NCBI GenBank assembly: GCA_900100325.1
Contig: LT629697.1
Span: forward strand, 1,919,423 to 1,983,422
Source of the DNA: Frankineae bacterium MT45
GTDB taxonomy: Bacteria > Actinomycetota > Actinomycetes > Mycobacteriales > Jatrophihabitantaceae
DNA length: 64,000 nt
Direction of reading: 5' to 3'
Part shown: piece by piece, positions 26,701 through 34,587 of the stretch
Layout of the letters: each line of letters opens with the position of its first letter
Position numbering within the stretch: position 1 is the stretch's first letter
Made by a program: the position numbers and the translations under genes
The notes under the pieces: model-generated
Database searches by the model: none
The model's input: only the letters and a program-made list of their open reading frames with translations
Told to the model about the DNA's origin: nothing

Positions 26701-27000
26701 GAAGGTCTTGCCGTCGGTGACGAGGTATTGCATCGTCTCGACCTGCGTCGTGTCGACGGTGGGCGCGTAGACGTCGGAGAGGACGCCGTTGGCCACCGTG
26801 AACCAGATCTTGGAGGTGGTGTTGCGAGCCGTTCCAACGCAGTCCTTGCGGGCCAGGCTCTGGTGGCTGGCCGTGCCGGGTCCTCCGGGTGCCGCCACGT
26901 CGGCGGCGGTGGCGGCGACGGCCGGGCCGCTGACGACCAGGAGCGCGGCGGTGAGGGTGAGGGGAACGGCTCCAGCTAGCAGGCGGCGCGATCGGGACAC
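23701..27000 (-). CDS. Secreted glucodextranase-like glycoside hydrolase family 15
   Basis: 1099 residues from the GTG at 27000, which follows GGAGG with 6-base spacing and opens a signal peptide (RRLLAGAVPLTLTAALLVV). Domain order matches Arthrobacter glucodextranase (about 1050 residues): an N-terminal beta-sandwich, an (alpha/alpha)6 GH15 barrel, an Ig-like domain B (PLDSTAVGKTITVTGTASSG) and a C-terminal binding module (FDLTDFQVYDTGSTVTFRVQTRDL). Catalytic carboxylates are visible in VERWEEQTGYSPST (Glu486/487, general acid) and GLVPEQVWDEP (Glu697, general base). It should release glucose from alpha-1,6- or alpha-1,4-glucans outside the cell. A sugar porter is encoded upstream in the same direction. 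Confidence 0.93.
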   Translation of the reverse strand: MSRSRRLLAGAVPLTLTAALLVVSGPAVAATAADVAAPGGPGTASHQSLARKDCVGTARNTTSKIWFTVANGVLSDVYAPTVDTTQVETMQYLVTDGKTFTDLQTRDMTYTAVADPTGMICTVTATAKSHAYRLITNYFTDPSRTSVVLHTTYVPLTTSARSNHIYVRLDANAGGAGGGGSSNTGGDSALIDHSTATAVPVSFDAQSQTGHPYATPSYLALRANLPFSSVSSGFVGTSSDGLSELDTTHTLTPVYASATNGNVEQTAGLQSDSTGSFTLALGFGTNQSAAVNAATATAHASVNALAAGYELGWLGYDAGLRVPSSAVPGLSTSQLITAFKDYYQSANVVKASEDKTYPGAIVAGLDAPWGQSIAGFSTGYREVFGRDLYEAWTALYTDGDLTTAQATVRYLLLKSQLPDGSQPRNSLLDGTKAPDAFNIQLDEAAYPLLMALQSGLASDNALWPHVRATANFLISHGPSFGVERWEEQTGYSPSTIAAEIAGLVAAASIAKVHGDPADARIWLATADQYQRSIKAWGVTTTGPLSTQPYFIRLSKTGDPNAAISYNLGNGGATVDQRSVVDLGFLEYVRLGELSPTDPTLPNSLAVADANLKKTTSSGPGWLRYNGDGYGDCYVPNDTSCTVSGAPWTNNNSGTGHPWPVLGAERAQQYLAQGNRTAAAAILATINGMNSGPGLVPEQVWDEPNLAAAPFGSDPTTASIGFVNGQADGSASPLSWGSASQVRLTADLVAGRNLEQPTQTKVRYVTHNQLTTPLDVTSPLDSTAVGKTITVTGTASSGATIDVADVATDANNATTTSKTIAKADGSFTLSLTAAAGTNVLVISSTATNGGTAQVVRSVINDAVNGTLLFDQSDPTGDDNGPGNYAYPTAGDFHAGAFDLTDFQVYDTGSTVTFRVQTRDLTPTFGSTNGAQLDDVYVHVPGAAATSTSPSYPGMNYQIAPTAAWSRLIEAQGFGNQRFVDNNGTTLGSVTTSANSISRYVTFSVDKAALGGTPTSGWGFTVVLTGQDGTHGADQTRSFGATPGAYNFGVCATAESTPLCSADPNTVPKAMDVLTPPGTAQSQELDYNAHTPVVLQDVTIP

Positions 27001-27589
27001 TGCGATCCTCCAGAGAAGTTTGTTGTTGACGCACACAAACGGTCTGTGGTTCACGTCACTACTCGTGCCGTCGGTTGTCAAGACCGCACCGGTGTGCCCC
27101 GGTCCGGAAAAAAAGTTTCGGTTTCGATTTGACGTCGAATAGTTTCCGCGGAAACATTGTCCCTACGCGGTACCGGGGGGTACAGCAAAATGCAGCACAG
27201 AGGTACGCGCACCAGGTCGACTCGGGGGATGAGGCCTGATGCGAAGAGGGTCGAGCGAATCGGGGGATTCCGCTGGACACTCGGGGTGATGGACAGGTGA
27301 TCGTTACGGGGGTTTCGATCACAAGTCCCCATCCGGCGTAGCGAATGTGCGCACACCGCAGCGGCGACGCGGCTTCGAGCCTGACCAGGCACTCGACGCC
27401 GCGTTCTGCTTTTGCGGGGTCGACGGTGCTTTCTCGGGCGTGTTCTTCGCTTTCGTGGCGCCCGCTTCGAGAGTGACCCCTGCGTCAGGTTTTGCGCGGT
27501 TCGAGCCGGCCGTGTCTGCTGGGACATCCCCGTGCGTTCTTGGGCGTGTTGCGCTTTCTGGGCTTGCCGGAGGAACCGCGGCGGTCTGC
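27001..27589. promoter_or_regulatory. Long upstream region of the GH15 gene with 14-bp palindrome
   Basis: These 589 bases contain no supported gene; open frames on both strands here are Arg- or Pro-rich shadows. At 27142-27155 there is a perfect 14-bp palindrome with half-sites GTTTCCG and CGGAAAC, 142 bases upstream of the GH15 start. It sits in an unusually AT-rich patch that includes a run of seven A at about 27108-27114. The CG-centred symmetry is typical of LacI-family operators of glycosidase genes. No LacI gene is in the window. Confidence 0.6.
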
Positions 27590-28300
27590 TCAGCTCGGCA
27601 GGATGTTGATGACCCGGGCGAGGACAACGACCAGAACCCCCAGTGAAATTACGGCCTGCAACCCCATCAATCCCTTGACTCGAGGCGTCAGCGGCGCGAC
27701 ATCGGTCGGGCTGAAAGCGACCACATTGGTGAAGGCGACGTAGAGGTGGTCGGGGAAGGTCGGGTGCCAGCCCGGTGCCGCCAGTTGCGGTGAGACCGTC
27801 TGAGGGAACTGGAAGTCGGGGTACGGCGGGTGCTCACCGGCCCGCCCGGCCGGCCCGCCGCCGTCGATCTGCCAGTAGAGCAGGCCGAAGGTGATCACAT
27901 TCGCGAGTAGCACCAAGCACCCGGCCACGAGTAGTCGGCTGGCTGTTAGCGGAGCACCGTCGACCTTCCCGCCGTCGAGGACGAGGAAGACCAGTCGGCC
28001 GGCGGCGCTTGTGTTGGCCACGACGAGCAGGCTGAAGAGAACGAGAATGGTCGGGCGAGCCCGTCGAGGCACCGGACCCGGCTTCGCGGCGATCGCCAGC
28101 ATGACAATGAAGGCCGCGAGTTCGAGGAAGGGCACCAGCAGCGGCGGCCCTACTCGGTACCGGGTGGGGATCAGTAGTTGCGGCAGGATCGCGACGACGA
28201 TGGCGACGAGCGGCCAGGTGTAGCTCTCGGGCTGCCGGGCTCGATCGTCTCGTGGCTGTTCGTGGGGCGGCTGCTGCTCGCCGTCTGCCGATGTCGCCAA
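27590..28300 (-). CDS. Integral membrane protein, DUF1345/ion-channel-like
   Basis: 236 residues from a TTG at 28300 that follows GGAGG; no better start exists. It has an acidic, Gln-rich N-terminus, then about five hydrophobic segments: YTWPLVAIVVAILPQLLIP, LVPFLELAAFIVMLAIA, PTILVLFSLLVVANTSAAG, LLVAGCLVLLANVITFGLLYW, and a C-terminal LMGLQAVISLGVLVVVLARVI. The motif HLYVAFTNVVAFSPTDVAPLT before the last helix is reminiscent of pore-like DUF1345 or two-TM channel proteins. It lies 71 bases downstream of the sugar porter and may share its transcript. The function is unproven. Confidence 0.65.
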   Translation of the reverse strand: MATSADGEQQPPHEQPRDDRARQPESYTWPLVAIVVAILPQLLIPTRYRVGPPLLVPFLELAAFIVMLAIAAKPGPVPRRARPTILVLFSLLVVANTSAAGRLVFLVLDGGKVDGAPLTASRLLVAGCLVLLANVITFGLLYWQIDGGGPAGRAGEHPPYPDFQFPQTVSPQLAAPGWHPTFPDHLYVAFTNVVAFSPTDVAPLTPRVKGLMGLQAVISLGVLVVVLARVINILPS

Positions 28301-28371
28301 GGCGCCTCCCGTGGGGCAGCCTCCAGGTCAGGCTGCACCTGCGAGCGTGCGCTTCTCCTCGACGTTCTGCG

Positions 28372-29790
28372 TCATCCGACCGGGGTGATGGTGCGTGATT
28401 CGGAAGCGCCGCCGCCGGACGGGTTCAGTTCCGCCTCGATCTGGCTGAGGCTGAGGCCATTCGTCTCAGGCACCTTCTTCACGACGTAAATCAGCGAGAG
28501 CGCGGTGACCACGGCATAGCTGATAAACGTGCCGGTCTCGCCGATCGCCGAGATGATCGAGAGGTAGGAGACGGCGACCACGAGATTGGCCGCCCAGTTG
28601 GCCATGGTGGCAATCGACGCGGCCTGGCCGCGGACTCGGAGCGGGAAGATCTCAGCAATGAGCAGCCACACGATCGGGCCGAGGCTGACTGCGAACGCGC
28701 CGACATAGAAGGCCAGCGCGGCGGTCGCGAAGACTGCGCCCGCGCCATGGATGCCGATGGCGAACGCGAGGGCCAGCGCCACCAACCCGGCCGTCATGCC
28801 GACCATGCCCCAGATAAGCAGTGGACGCCGGCCGAGTCGGTCCAAGTAGCGGATCGCGACGAGCGTCATGATCACGTTCACCGCACCGACAACGACGAGG
28901 GCCAGCAGTGAGGCGGAGCTGCCGAGGCCGGCCTCCTGGAGGACGGTCGGAGCGAAGTAGATGACGGTGTTGATGCCGGTAATCTGCTGGATGATTGCGA
29001 GACTGACGCCGAGGATCAGCGCTGGGCGTAGACGGTGGTCCAGTAGCTCCCGCACCGACCCCTTCCGTTCCTCGCGGGCGACCTCGCGGATCTTCTGGAT
29101 CTCTTCCTCGATTGCCTCGTCGCTGTCACGCATGGTTTTGAGCACGGTGCGGGCGTCCTCTTCCCGGTCCTGCCGCACCAGCCAGGCCGGACTCTCCGGC
29201 TCCTGCAGCACGCCGAGGCCGAGGATGATCGCCGGCAGCAGGGCGAGGCCCACACTGACCCGCCAATCTCCATGTCCGGCCAGGAAGTACGCGACCAACT
29301 GGCTGACCAGGATCCCCACGGTGATCGAAAGCTGGTTGAGGGATACGAGGGCTCCGCGACGCTCAGCCGGGGCGATCTCGCCGATATACAACGGGACGAC
29401 GAAGGAGGTGGAGCCGACACCGAGACCGATGATGAAGCGGCTGAGCCAGAAGACCCACAGCGCGGGGGCGAGGGAGGAGAGGAGCAGTCCGATGACAAAG
29501 ACAACGCTCGTGATGAGGATGGCCCGGCGACGCCCCAATTGATCAGCCACCCGGCCGGCGATGAGCGCACCGACGGCGGCACCGGCCAGCAGAATGGCGA
29601 CAACGAGCCCCTTTTCAAAGGGATTCGTGAGATTGAAGTGATTGGCGATATTCGGTAGGACACCTCCGACTACCCCGGTGTCGTAGCCGAAGAGGACGCC
29701 GCCGACTGCAGTCAGGGCGGCGGCCCGAGTGACAACCCGCTGATGCCGGCGCATCAGCTGGTCCCTGCTCATTTCGTCCGACTGCGTCAC
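28372..29790 (-). CDS. Major facilitator sugar porter
   Basis: 472 residues from a GTG at 29790 preceded by AGGAG (6 bases). Twelve membrane helices are predicted. Sugar-porter signatures are all present: GVLFGYDTGVVGG in helix 1, GRVADQLGRRRAI between helices 2 and 3, PESPAWLV ahead of the central loop, QQITGINTVIYFAP in helix 7, the second GRRPLLIWG loop, and VPETNGLSLSQIE at the C-terminus. It imports hexose or pentose by proton symport. With the downstream GH15 glucodextranase-like enzyme, glucose released outside could be the cargo. That pairing is inferred from proximity. Confidence 0.92.
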   Translation of the reverse strand: MTQSDEMSRDQLMRRHQRVVTRAAALTAVGGVLFGYDTGVVGGVLPNIANHFNLTNPFEKGLVVAILLAGAAVGALIAGRVADQLGRRRAILITSVVFVIGLLLSSLAPALWVFWLSRFIIGLGVGSTSFVVPLYIGEIAPAERRGALVSLNQLSITVGILVSQLVAYFLAGHGDWRVSVGLALLPAIILGLGVLQEPESPAWLVRQDREEDARTVLKTMRDSDEAIEEEIQKIREVAREERKGSVRELLDHRLRPALILGVSLAIIQQITGINTVIYFAPTVLQEAGLGSSASLLALVVVGAVNVIMTLVAIRYLDRLGRRPLLIWGMVGMTAGLVALALAFAIGIHGAGAVFATAALAFYVGAFAVSLGPIVWLLIAEIFPLRVRGQAASIATMANWAANLVVAVSYLSIISAIGETGTFISYAVVTALSLIYVVKKVPETNGLSLSQIEAELNPSGGGASESRTITPVG

Positions 29791-30145
29791 TCTGTTCTCC
29801 TAGATCGTGATGCGTGGCCGCGCACCGCAGCGTCGTGCCAAGGCGCTCAGGATTGCCAAGCCGCGCCGCACGTGACCACTAGAAATGCTTGAGACGAGGG
29901 TGCCGCCTCTGACGGCTTCCTTCCCAGGTCGTCGTGAAATTAAACAGCTTCTGGTGTTTCTGGCACCTCGCCCTCGCCGGCCTGTGGATAGTCGTCATCG
30001 AGTGTGGATGGCGCGTCGAGATTGTCGGAGGGGTGTTGTACATTCGCGGCGGCAGGAGTCTGACCATTTATTGATGCGAGAATCAGCTTATGTTTATTGA
30101 TGATTCGGCTTGAAGGTCGGCGACCCAGTGCGATAGGGTGGCGTC
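29791..30145. other. Intergenic region, no gene seen
   Basis: These 355 bases lie between the leftward sugar porter and the rightward HNH gene, so both promoters should be here. The region is less GC-rich than its surroundings. The 10-base word TTTATTGATG occurs twice (30067-30076 and 30093-30102), 26 bases apart, just upstream of the HNH start. No coding potential or strong palindrome was seen. Confidence 0.45.
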
Positions 30146-31486
30146 ATGGTTGAGGGGCCAGGAGTTGATGCGCCGGCGCAGATCGCTGCGCTAGTTGGCC
30201 CCTTGGCGGTGCTGACGGCGGCGGTGGACGAAGTGTTCGCGGCGTGTATGGCTTCGCTCAGCGCGGCGGAATTGATGGAGTTCCTGCGTGGGTGGGAATC
30301 GCATCGGCGGCGAGAGGAAGCGCTGTCAAATCGGCTAGTTGCCGAGGTCATGACCCGGGGGATTGCCGGCGAGCTCGGCTACTCATCGCCGCAGGCGCTG
30401 TTGGCCGGAGTGCTTAGGGTCGATCCGGGAGAGGCGAAAGCGCGGGTTCGGGCTGCGGCCGACCTGGCTCCTCGAGTTGGTCTGACTGGTGAGCGGCTTC
30501 CGCCGGTCTTTGCTGAGACTGCAGCTGCCCAGGAGGCGGGAAGCATCTCGGCCGGTCACGCGCGGGTCATTGTCTCCACCCTTGACGGGTTGAGTGCTGA
30601 GCTGGACTTCGATCGCGGCTCCCAGCTGCAGTCGCAGTTGGTCGCCGCGGCCGACGTGTTCGCGCCCCATGAGTTGGCCAAGCTCGCGACCCGAATCGTT
30701 GCTCACCTCGACCCCGACTGTGTGGAACCACGAGACGCCCGTCAGGAGCGTCAACGGGCCTTCACGCTGGCCAAGCGGGCCGACGGCATGGTCGTCGCGA
30801 CTGGGGCCTTGACCCCGGCCTGCGGCGCCGCGCTGGAGAGTGTCCTGGATTCTCTCTCCGCTCCGGCCCCGGCCGGCGAAGGGCCCGACGGGGTAGTGGA
30901 GCCGGACCGCCGCACCGCAGCTCAGCGCCGTCACGATGCGCTGCTGGACGCCTCCCTGCGACTGCTGGCCGATGGAGGGCTGCCGAAGGGCGGCGGCGTC
31001 GCCAGCACGCTGCTGATCACCATGACCGAAGAGCAGTTCCGGACCCAGCGCGGCTACGCCACCACCAGTCACGGGGACCTCATCAGCGTTCGTCAATCCA
31101 TGACCCTGGCCGAGGAGGCCGACGTGGTGACAGTCGTGCTCAATGCGGCCGGCGGGGTCGTCAGCCATGGCCGAACTCGCCGGCTGGCCTCTCCGGCGCA
31201 ACGCCACGCCCTGTACGCCCGCGACGGGGGTTGCAGCTTCCCCCAGTGCACTGTGCCAGTGCAGTGGACTCAGGTTCATCACCACATACCGTGGCAACGT
31301 GGCGGAGAGACAGCGCTCCACAACATGGCCCTAGTCTGCGGCCATCACCATCGAGCCTTCGAAAAGCTTGGCTGGACTCTGTCCATGGCCGATGGCGCTC
31401 CGTGGTGGATTCCTCCGCCCTGGATCGACCCCCGGCAGACTCCTCTTCGCAACACCCACCACGCGCCAGCGACGGCACCAGTCTGA
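30146..31486 (+). CDS. DUF222 / HNH endonuclease domain protein
   Basis: The 446-residue protein has an N-terminal DUF222 helical region (ELMEFLRGWESHRRREEAL, GEAKARVRAAADLAPR, AGSISAGHARVIVSTLDGL). The C-terminal HNH nuclease fold carries YARDGGCSFPQC (zinc Cys pair), VHHHIPWQRGG (catalytic His) and HNMALVCGHHHRAFEK. This architecture is present in many copies in actinobacterial genomes, sometimes within 13E12-type repeat families. The nuclease motif looks intact. Its biological role is unknown and no self-mobility gene flanks it. The GNAT gene begins 10 bases downstream. Confidence 0.92.
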   Translation: MVEGPGVDAPAQIAALVGPLAVLTAAVDEVFAACMASLSAAELMEFLRGWESHRRREEALSNRLVAEVMTRGIAGELGYSSPQALLAGVLRVDPGEAKARVRAAADLAPRVGLTGERLPPVFAETAAAQEAGSISAGHARVIVSTLDGLSAELDFDRGSQLQSQLVAAADVFAPHELAKLATRIVAHLDPDCVEPRDARQERQRAFTLAKRADGMVVATGALTPACGAALESVLDSLSAPAPAGEGPDGVVEPDRRTAAQRRHDALLDASLRLLADGGLPKGGGVASTLLITMTEEQFRTQRGYATTSHGDLISVRQSMTLAEEADVVTVVLNAAGGVVSHGRTRRLASPAQRHALYARDGGCSFPQCTVPVQWTQVHHHIPWQRGGETALHNMALVCGHHHRAFEKLGWTLSMADGAPWWIPPPWIDPRQTPLRNTHHAPATAPV

Positions 31487-31496
31487 GGTGAGGACG

Positions 31497-32090
31497 ATGA
31501 ACATCGACTCGACGGACGAGCCCGGCGCTCCGGCATCGATCGTGCCGCTCCCTCCGGTCGGGCCGCTACCACCGGTCGTACCGGTCCTGCAGGGCGAGCG
31601 GGTACGCCTGCGGGGTGTCTCGGCCGCGGACATCCCGGCACTCGCGGCGATCCGGCGGACGCCGGAGGTGCGAGCGCGCTGGCGGGGAGGCGACGACATG
31701 GAGCTGGCCGTCCGGGAGGATCTGGCCGAGCCCGATTCGACCCCGTTCGTCATCGAAGTCGATGGGTCGGTGGCGGGGTGGATTCAATGGTCGGCCGAGA
31801 CGGAACCGGATTACCGGCATGCTTCCATGGATATCTACCTTGACCCAAGGCTGCATGGGCAGGGCCTCGGCACCGACGCCGTTCGCACCCTCGCGCGCCA
31901 CCTCGTCGACGACCACGGCCACCATCGACTGGAGATCGATCCGGCCGCCGACAATCTGGCCGCGATCCGCTGCTACTCGAAGGTCGGGTTCCGTCCGGTT
32001 GGAATTCTGCGGCGCAGCGAGCGTGGCGGCGACGGCGACTGGCATGACGCCCTGCTGATGGATCTCCTCGCCGAGGAACTGGCCGATTAG
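31497..32090 (+). CDS. GNAT acetyltransferase, AAC(6')-like
   Basis: 197 residues from the ATG at 31497. A Pro-rich N-terminal extension (about 30 residues) precedes the GNAT domain: GERVRLRGVSAADIPALAAI, the strand FVIEVDGSVAGWIQW, then the acetyl-CoA signature DPRLHGQGLGTDAVRTLARHL and DPAADNLAAIRCYSKVGFRPVG. The spacing and the final DALLMDLLAEEL are like aminoglycoside 6'-N-acetyltransferase-type GNATs. A resistance role cannot be claimed from sequence alone. It probably shares a transcript with the HNH gene. Confidence 0.85.
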   Translation: MNIDSTDEPGAPASIVPLPPVGPLPPVVPVLQGERVRLRGVSAADIPALAAIRRTPEVRARWRGGDDMELAVREDLAEPDSTPFVIEVDGSVAGWIQWSAETEPDYRHASMDIYLDPRLHGQGLGTDAVRTLARHLVDDHGHHRLEIDPAADNLAAIRCYSKVGFRPVGILRRSERGGDGDWHDALLMDLLAEELAD

Positions 32091-32223
32091 CGCCGTAGAC
32101 GTGGCCCGCGCACGGAGAGATACTGCCTGTGACTGAGGTCACCTTCGTGGCTCTTTGCCGCCGGGGGACAGACAACCGAGGCCCAATGACAGGTCTATCC
32201 GTCACGCGCGGAATGGAGCGATC

Positions 32224-34071
32224 ATGAGTGACACCGAAGAGGCCGCTGGTAAGAGCACCTCGGACGAACCGGACCGGCCCGGCTTCTTCACCAGGGCCTA
32301 CGACAAGGCAGCTGAGAGCGTCGATCGCAAGGTTGGCTGGTACAAGCTACCGAAGCCGCTCGGACTGCTCGACCTTATCGGAATCCGCAATATTCTCCGG
32401 GAGAAGAACCTCTACGACACGTCGCGCATGCCGGCGGTGAACCCGGTCATGCCGCCACCCTTCGACGAGTCGTTCCGCACGCACCGCACCTTCGACGGCA
32501 GCTGGAACGACCTCGAACATCCGGAGATGGGGATGGCCGGAACGCGGTTCGGCCGCAACGTCCCGATCGCGGATACCTGGCCTGACCCCGAACGGATGCT
32601 GGAACCAAACCCGCGGGAGGTGAGCCGCCGCCTGATGACCCGCACCGACCTCATTCCAGCCTCGGCCGGCAACGCACTTATCGCCGCGTGGCTGCAGTTC
32701 ATGATTCACGACTGGTTCCGGCATGGCACGAGCCCGAAGGACAATCCCTGGGTACTTCCGGCCGTTGCGGGCGACGATTGGCCGACTCCGCCGGTGCTGG
32801 TCATGCGCACACCGGTCGACACCACCATGCCCCCGGAGTCGGATCAGCCGCCTACGCACGTCAACATCCTCACGCACTGGTGGGACGGATCGCAGATCTA
32901 CGGCAACAGCCTGGCTGAACAGGAGTTCCTGCGCAGCCACGAGGGCGGCACGCTGCGGCTGGTCAACGGGTTGCCCCCCATCCCGGACGACCCGACCAAG
33001 AATCCGACCCTCTCGCCCGGGTTCTGGCTCGGCCTCGGGATGCTGCAGACCCTCTTCGTTCACGAACACAACAGCATCTGCGCGATGCTGGCCGAGGCCT
33101 ACCCGGAATGGGACGATGAGACGATCTTCCAGCGCGCCCGTCTCATCAACGCCGCACTGCTGGCCAAGATCCACACCGTCGAATGGACGCCGGCAGTCAC
33201 CGCCCACCCCACCGCGGTCACCGCGCTGCACGCCAACTGGTGGGGCTTGGAGGGAAAGAAGCTGCACGACGCGTTCGGCCGGCTCAGTAAGGACGAAGCG
33301 ATCTCCGGCATTCCCGGGTCCGAGACCGCCGATTACGGCGTCCCCTTCGCGCTCACCGAGGAGTTCGTAGCGGTGTACCGGATGCACCCGCTGATTCCTG
33401 ATCACTTCGACTTCCGGTCGGCCACCGACGACGCGGTGACGATCGGCGGCAAGGAGTTCGACGAACTCAGCGGACCGGGCGGCGCCGACATGCTGCGCGA
33501 CAACAACCTCACCGACCTCATCTACACCTTCGGAACGATGAACCCGGGGTTGGTGACCCTGCACAACTACCCGAAGTATCTACAGACGTTCAAGCGACCC
33601 GACACCGGTGACCTGATGGACCTGGCCGCCGTGGATATTCTGCGCAGTCGCGAACTAGGCGTTCCTCGCTATACCGAGTTCCGTCGCCTGCTCCATCTGC
33701 CCGTCCCGGAGAGCTTCGAGGAGATCACCAGTAATAAGGAGTGGGCGGCCGAGCTCAGTGATGTCTACGGCGGTGACCTGAGCCAGGTCGATCTCATCGC
33801 CGGGATGTTCGCCGAGGATCGTCCGGAGGGCTTCGCCTTCAGCGACACGGCGTTTCGGATCTTCATCCTGATGGCATCCCGGCGGCTCAACAGCGACCGC
33901 TTCTTCACCACGCACTTCACCGACGAGGTCTACACGCCCGAGGGAATGGAGTGGATCAAGGAGAACACGATGTTGGACGTGCTCCGCCGGCACTGTCCGG
34001 AGCTCATCCCAACTTTGGAGGACCTGCCCAACGCGTTCGCGCTCTGGACCCGTCGAGGTGCACAGAAGTGA
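32224..34071 (+). CDS. Alpha-dioxygenase-like heme fatty-acid oxygenase
   Basis: 615 residues from the ATG at 32224, behind GGAG. The sequence follows plant alpha-dioxygenases (about 620-640 residues) along its whole length: WLQFMIHDWFRHGTS places the distal heme His at 162, THWWDGSQIYGNS and VHEHNSICAMLAEAYPEWDDE follow, and FVAVYRMHPLIPDHF gives the radical Tyr385 and proximal His388. All catalytic residues are therefore present. These enzymes oxygenate fatty acids at C-alpha to 2-hydroperoxides, which decarboxylate to the shortened aldehyde. No signal peptide or transmembrane helix is seen. First gene of a three-gene operon; GTGA stop-start overlap with the next. Confidence 0.9.
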   Translation: MSDTEEAAGKSTSDEPDRPGFFTRAYDKAAESVDRKVGWYKLPKPLGLLDLIGIRNILREKNLYDTSRMPAVNPVMPPPFDESFRTHRTFDGSWNDLEHPEMGMAGTRFGRNVPIADTWPDPERMLEPNPREVSRRLMTRTDLIPASAGNALIAAWLQFMIHDWFRHGTSPKDNPWVLPAVAGDDWPTPPVLVMRTPVDTTMPPESDQPPTHVNILTHWWDGSQIYGNSLAEQEFLRSHEGGTLRLVNGLPPIPDDPTKNPTLSPGFWLGLGMLQTLFVHEHNSICAMLAEAYPEWDDETIFQRARLINAALLAKIHTVEWTPAVTAHPTAVTALHANWWGLEGKKLHDAFGRLSKDEAISGIPGSETADYGVPFALTEEFVAVYRMHPLIPDHFDFRSATDDAVTIGGKEFDELSGPGGADMLRDNNLTDLIYTFGTMNPGLVTLHNYPKYLQTFKRPDTGDLMDLAAVDILRSRELGVPRYTEFRRLLHLPVPESFEEITSNKEWAAELSDVYGGDLSQVDLIAGMFAEDRPEGFAFSDTAFRIFILMASRRLNSDRFFTTHFTDEVYTPEGMEWIKENTMLDVLRRHCPELIPTLEDLPNAFALWTRRGAQK

Positions 34072-34580
34072 CCGCCGTTGATCCGCGGGTGGCGATAGTC
34101 AACGAGCACATGCGACTGGAGAATGCCTACGACTTCGTTGGCTGTACGGGCGTATTCGGCCATGCCAAGTACGAGATCGTCGCCGACGGCGAACTCTACG
34201 ACGGCGCGGCACGGGTACAAGACTTTCTCGGACAGAACCACGGCGCCTTCCCTGACTTTGTCTTCGCGCCGACCCGGGTCGCGCCCACCACCGATGCCGT
34301 GCTGGTCGAAGGGCGGTTCGAGGGCACACATCTGGGGAACTGGCGAGGCCTACCGGCCACTGGCCGGAGGGTGGACTTCGCGATGTGCCTCATCTTCGAG
34401 TTCGAGGGTGAGTCGATGGTGAACGAGAAGGTGTACTTCGATCTGAACACGCCGCTGCGGCAACTCGGGGTGGCTGACGACCCGAACTCGATTCGGGGCA
34501 AGGTCGATCTGGTTCTGACTCACCCGCTCGTCCTCATCAAGGCGCTGCTGCGCAAGCTCACCCACCCATCGAAGAAGTAG
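34068..34580 (+). CDS. NTF2/SnoaL-like protein
   Basis: The GTG at 34068 overlaps the alpha-dioxygenase stop (GTGA), indicating tight translational coupling. The 170-residue product has the cone-shaped NTF2 pattern: an N-terminal helix (RVAIVNEHMRLENAYDFVG), YDGAARVQDFLGQNHGAFPDF, strands VLVEGRFEGTHLGNW and FAMCLIFEFEGESMVNEKVYFD. SnoaL-like members act as cyclases, isomerases or hydratases, or simply bind small hydrophobic ligands. A basic, hydrophobic C-terminal tail (LTHPLVLIKALLRKLTHPSKK) could contact membrane or the oxygenase. The context suggests it handles the unstable 2-hydroperoxy product. That is inferred. Confidence 0.8.
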   Translation: MTAVDPRVAIVNEHMRLENAYDFVGCTGVFGHAKYEIVADGELYDGAARVQDFLGQNHGAFPDFVFAPTRVAPTTDAVLVEGRFEGTHLGNWRGLPATGRRVDFAMCLIFEFEGESMVNEKVYFDLNTPLRQLGVADDPNSIRGKVDLVLTHPLVLIKALLRKLTHPSKK

Positions 34581-34587
34581 CAGAACG

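Noticed and set aside
27078-27627. Possible Lys/Arg-rich small proteins on the minus strand upstream of GH15
   Set aside because: Two overlapping frames give different low-complexity products, neither with a ribosome site; treated as non-coding leader.
30146-31486. HNH protein as part of a restriction or homing element
   Set aside because: No methyltransferase, intron or terminal repeats flank it; DUF222-HNH genes are generally dispersed single genes.
32129-32142. GTGAC-TGAG-GTCAC inverted repeat upstream of the alpha-dioxygenase gene as an operator
   Set aside because: Arms are only 5 bases, which is expected by chance, and no regulator gene is adjacent.
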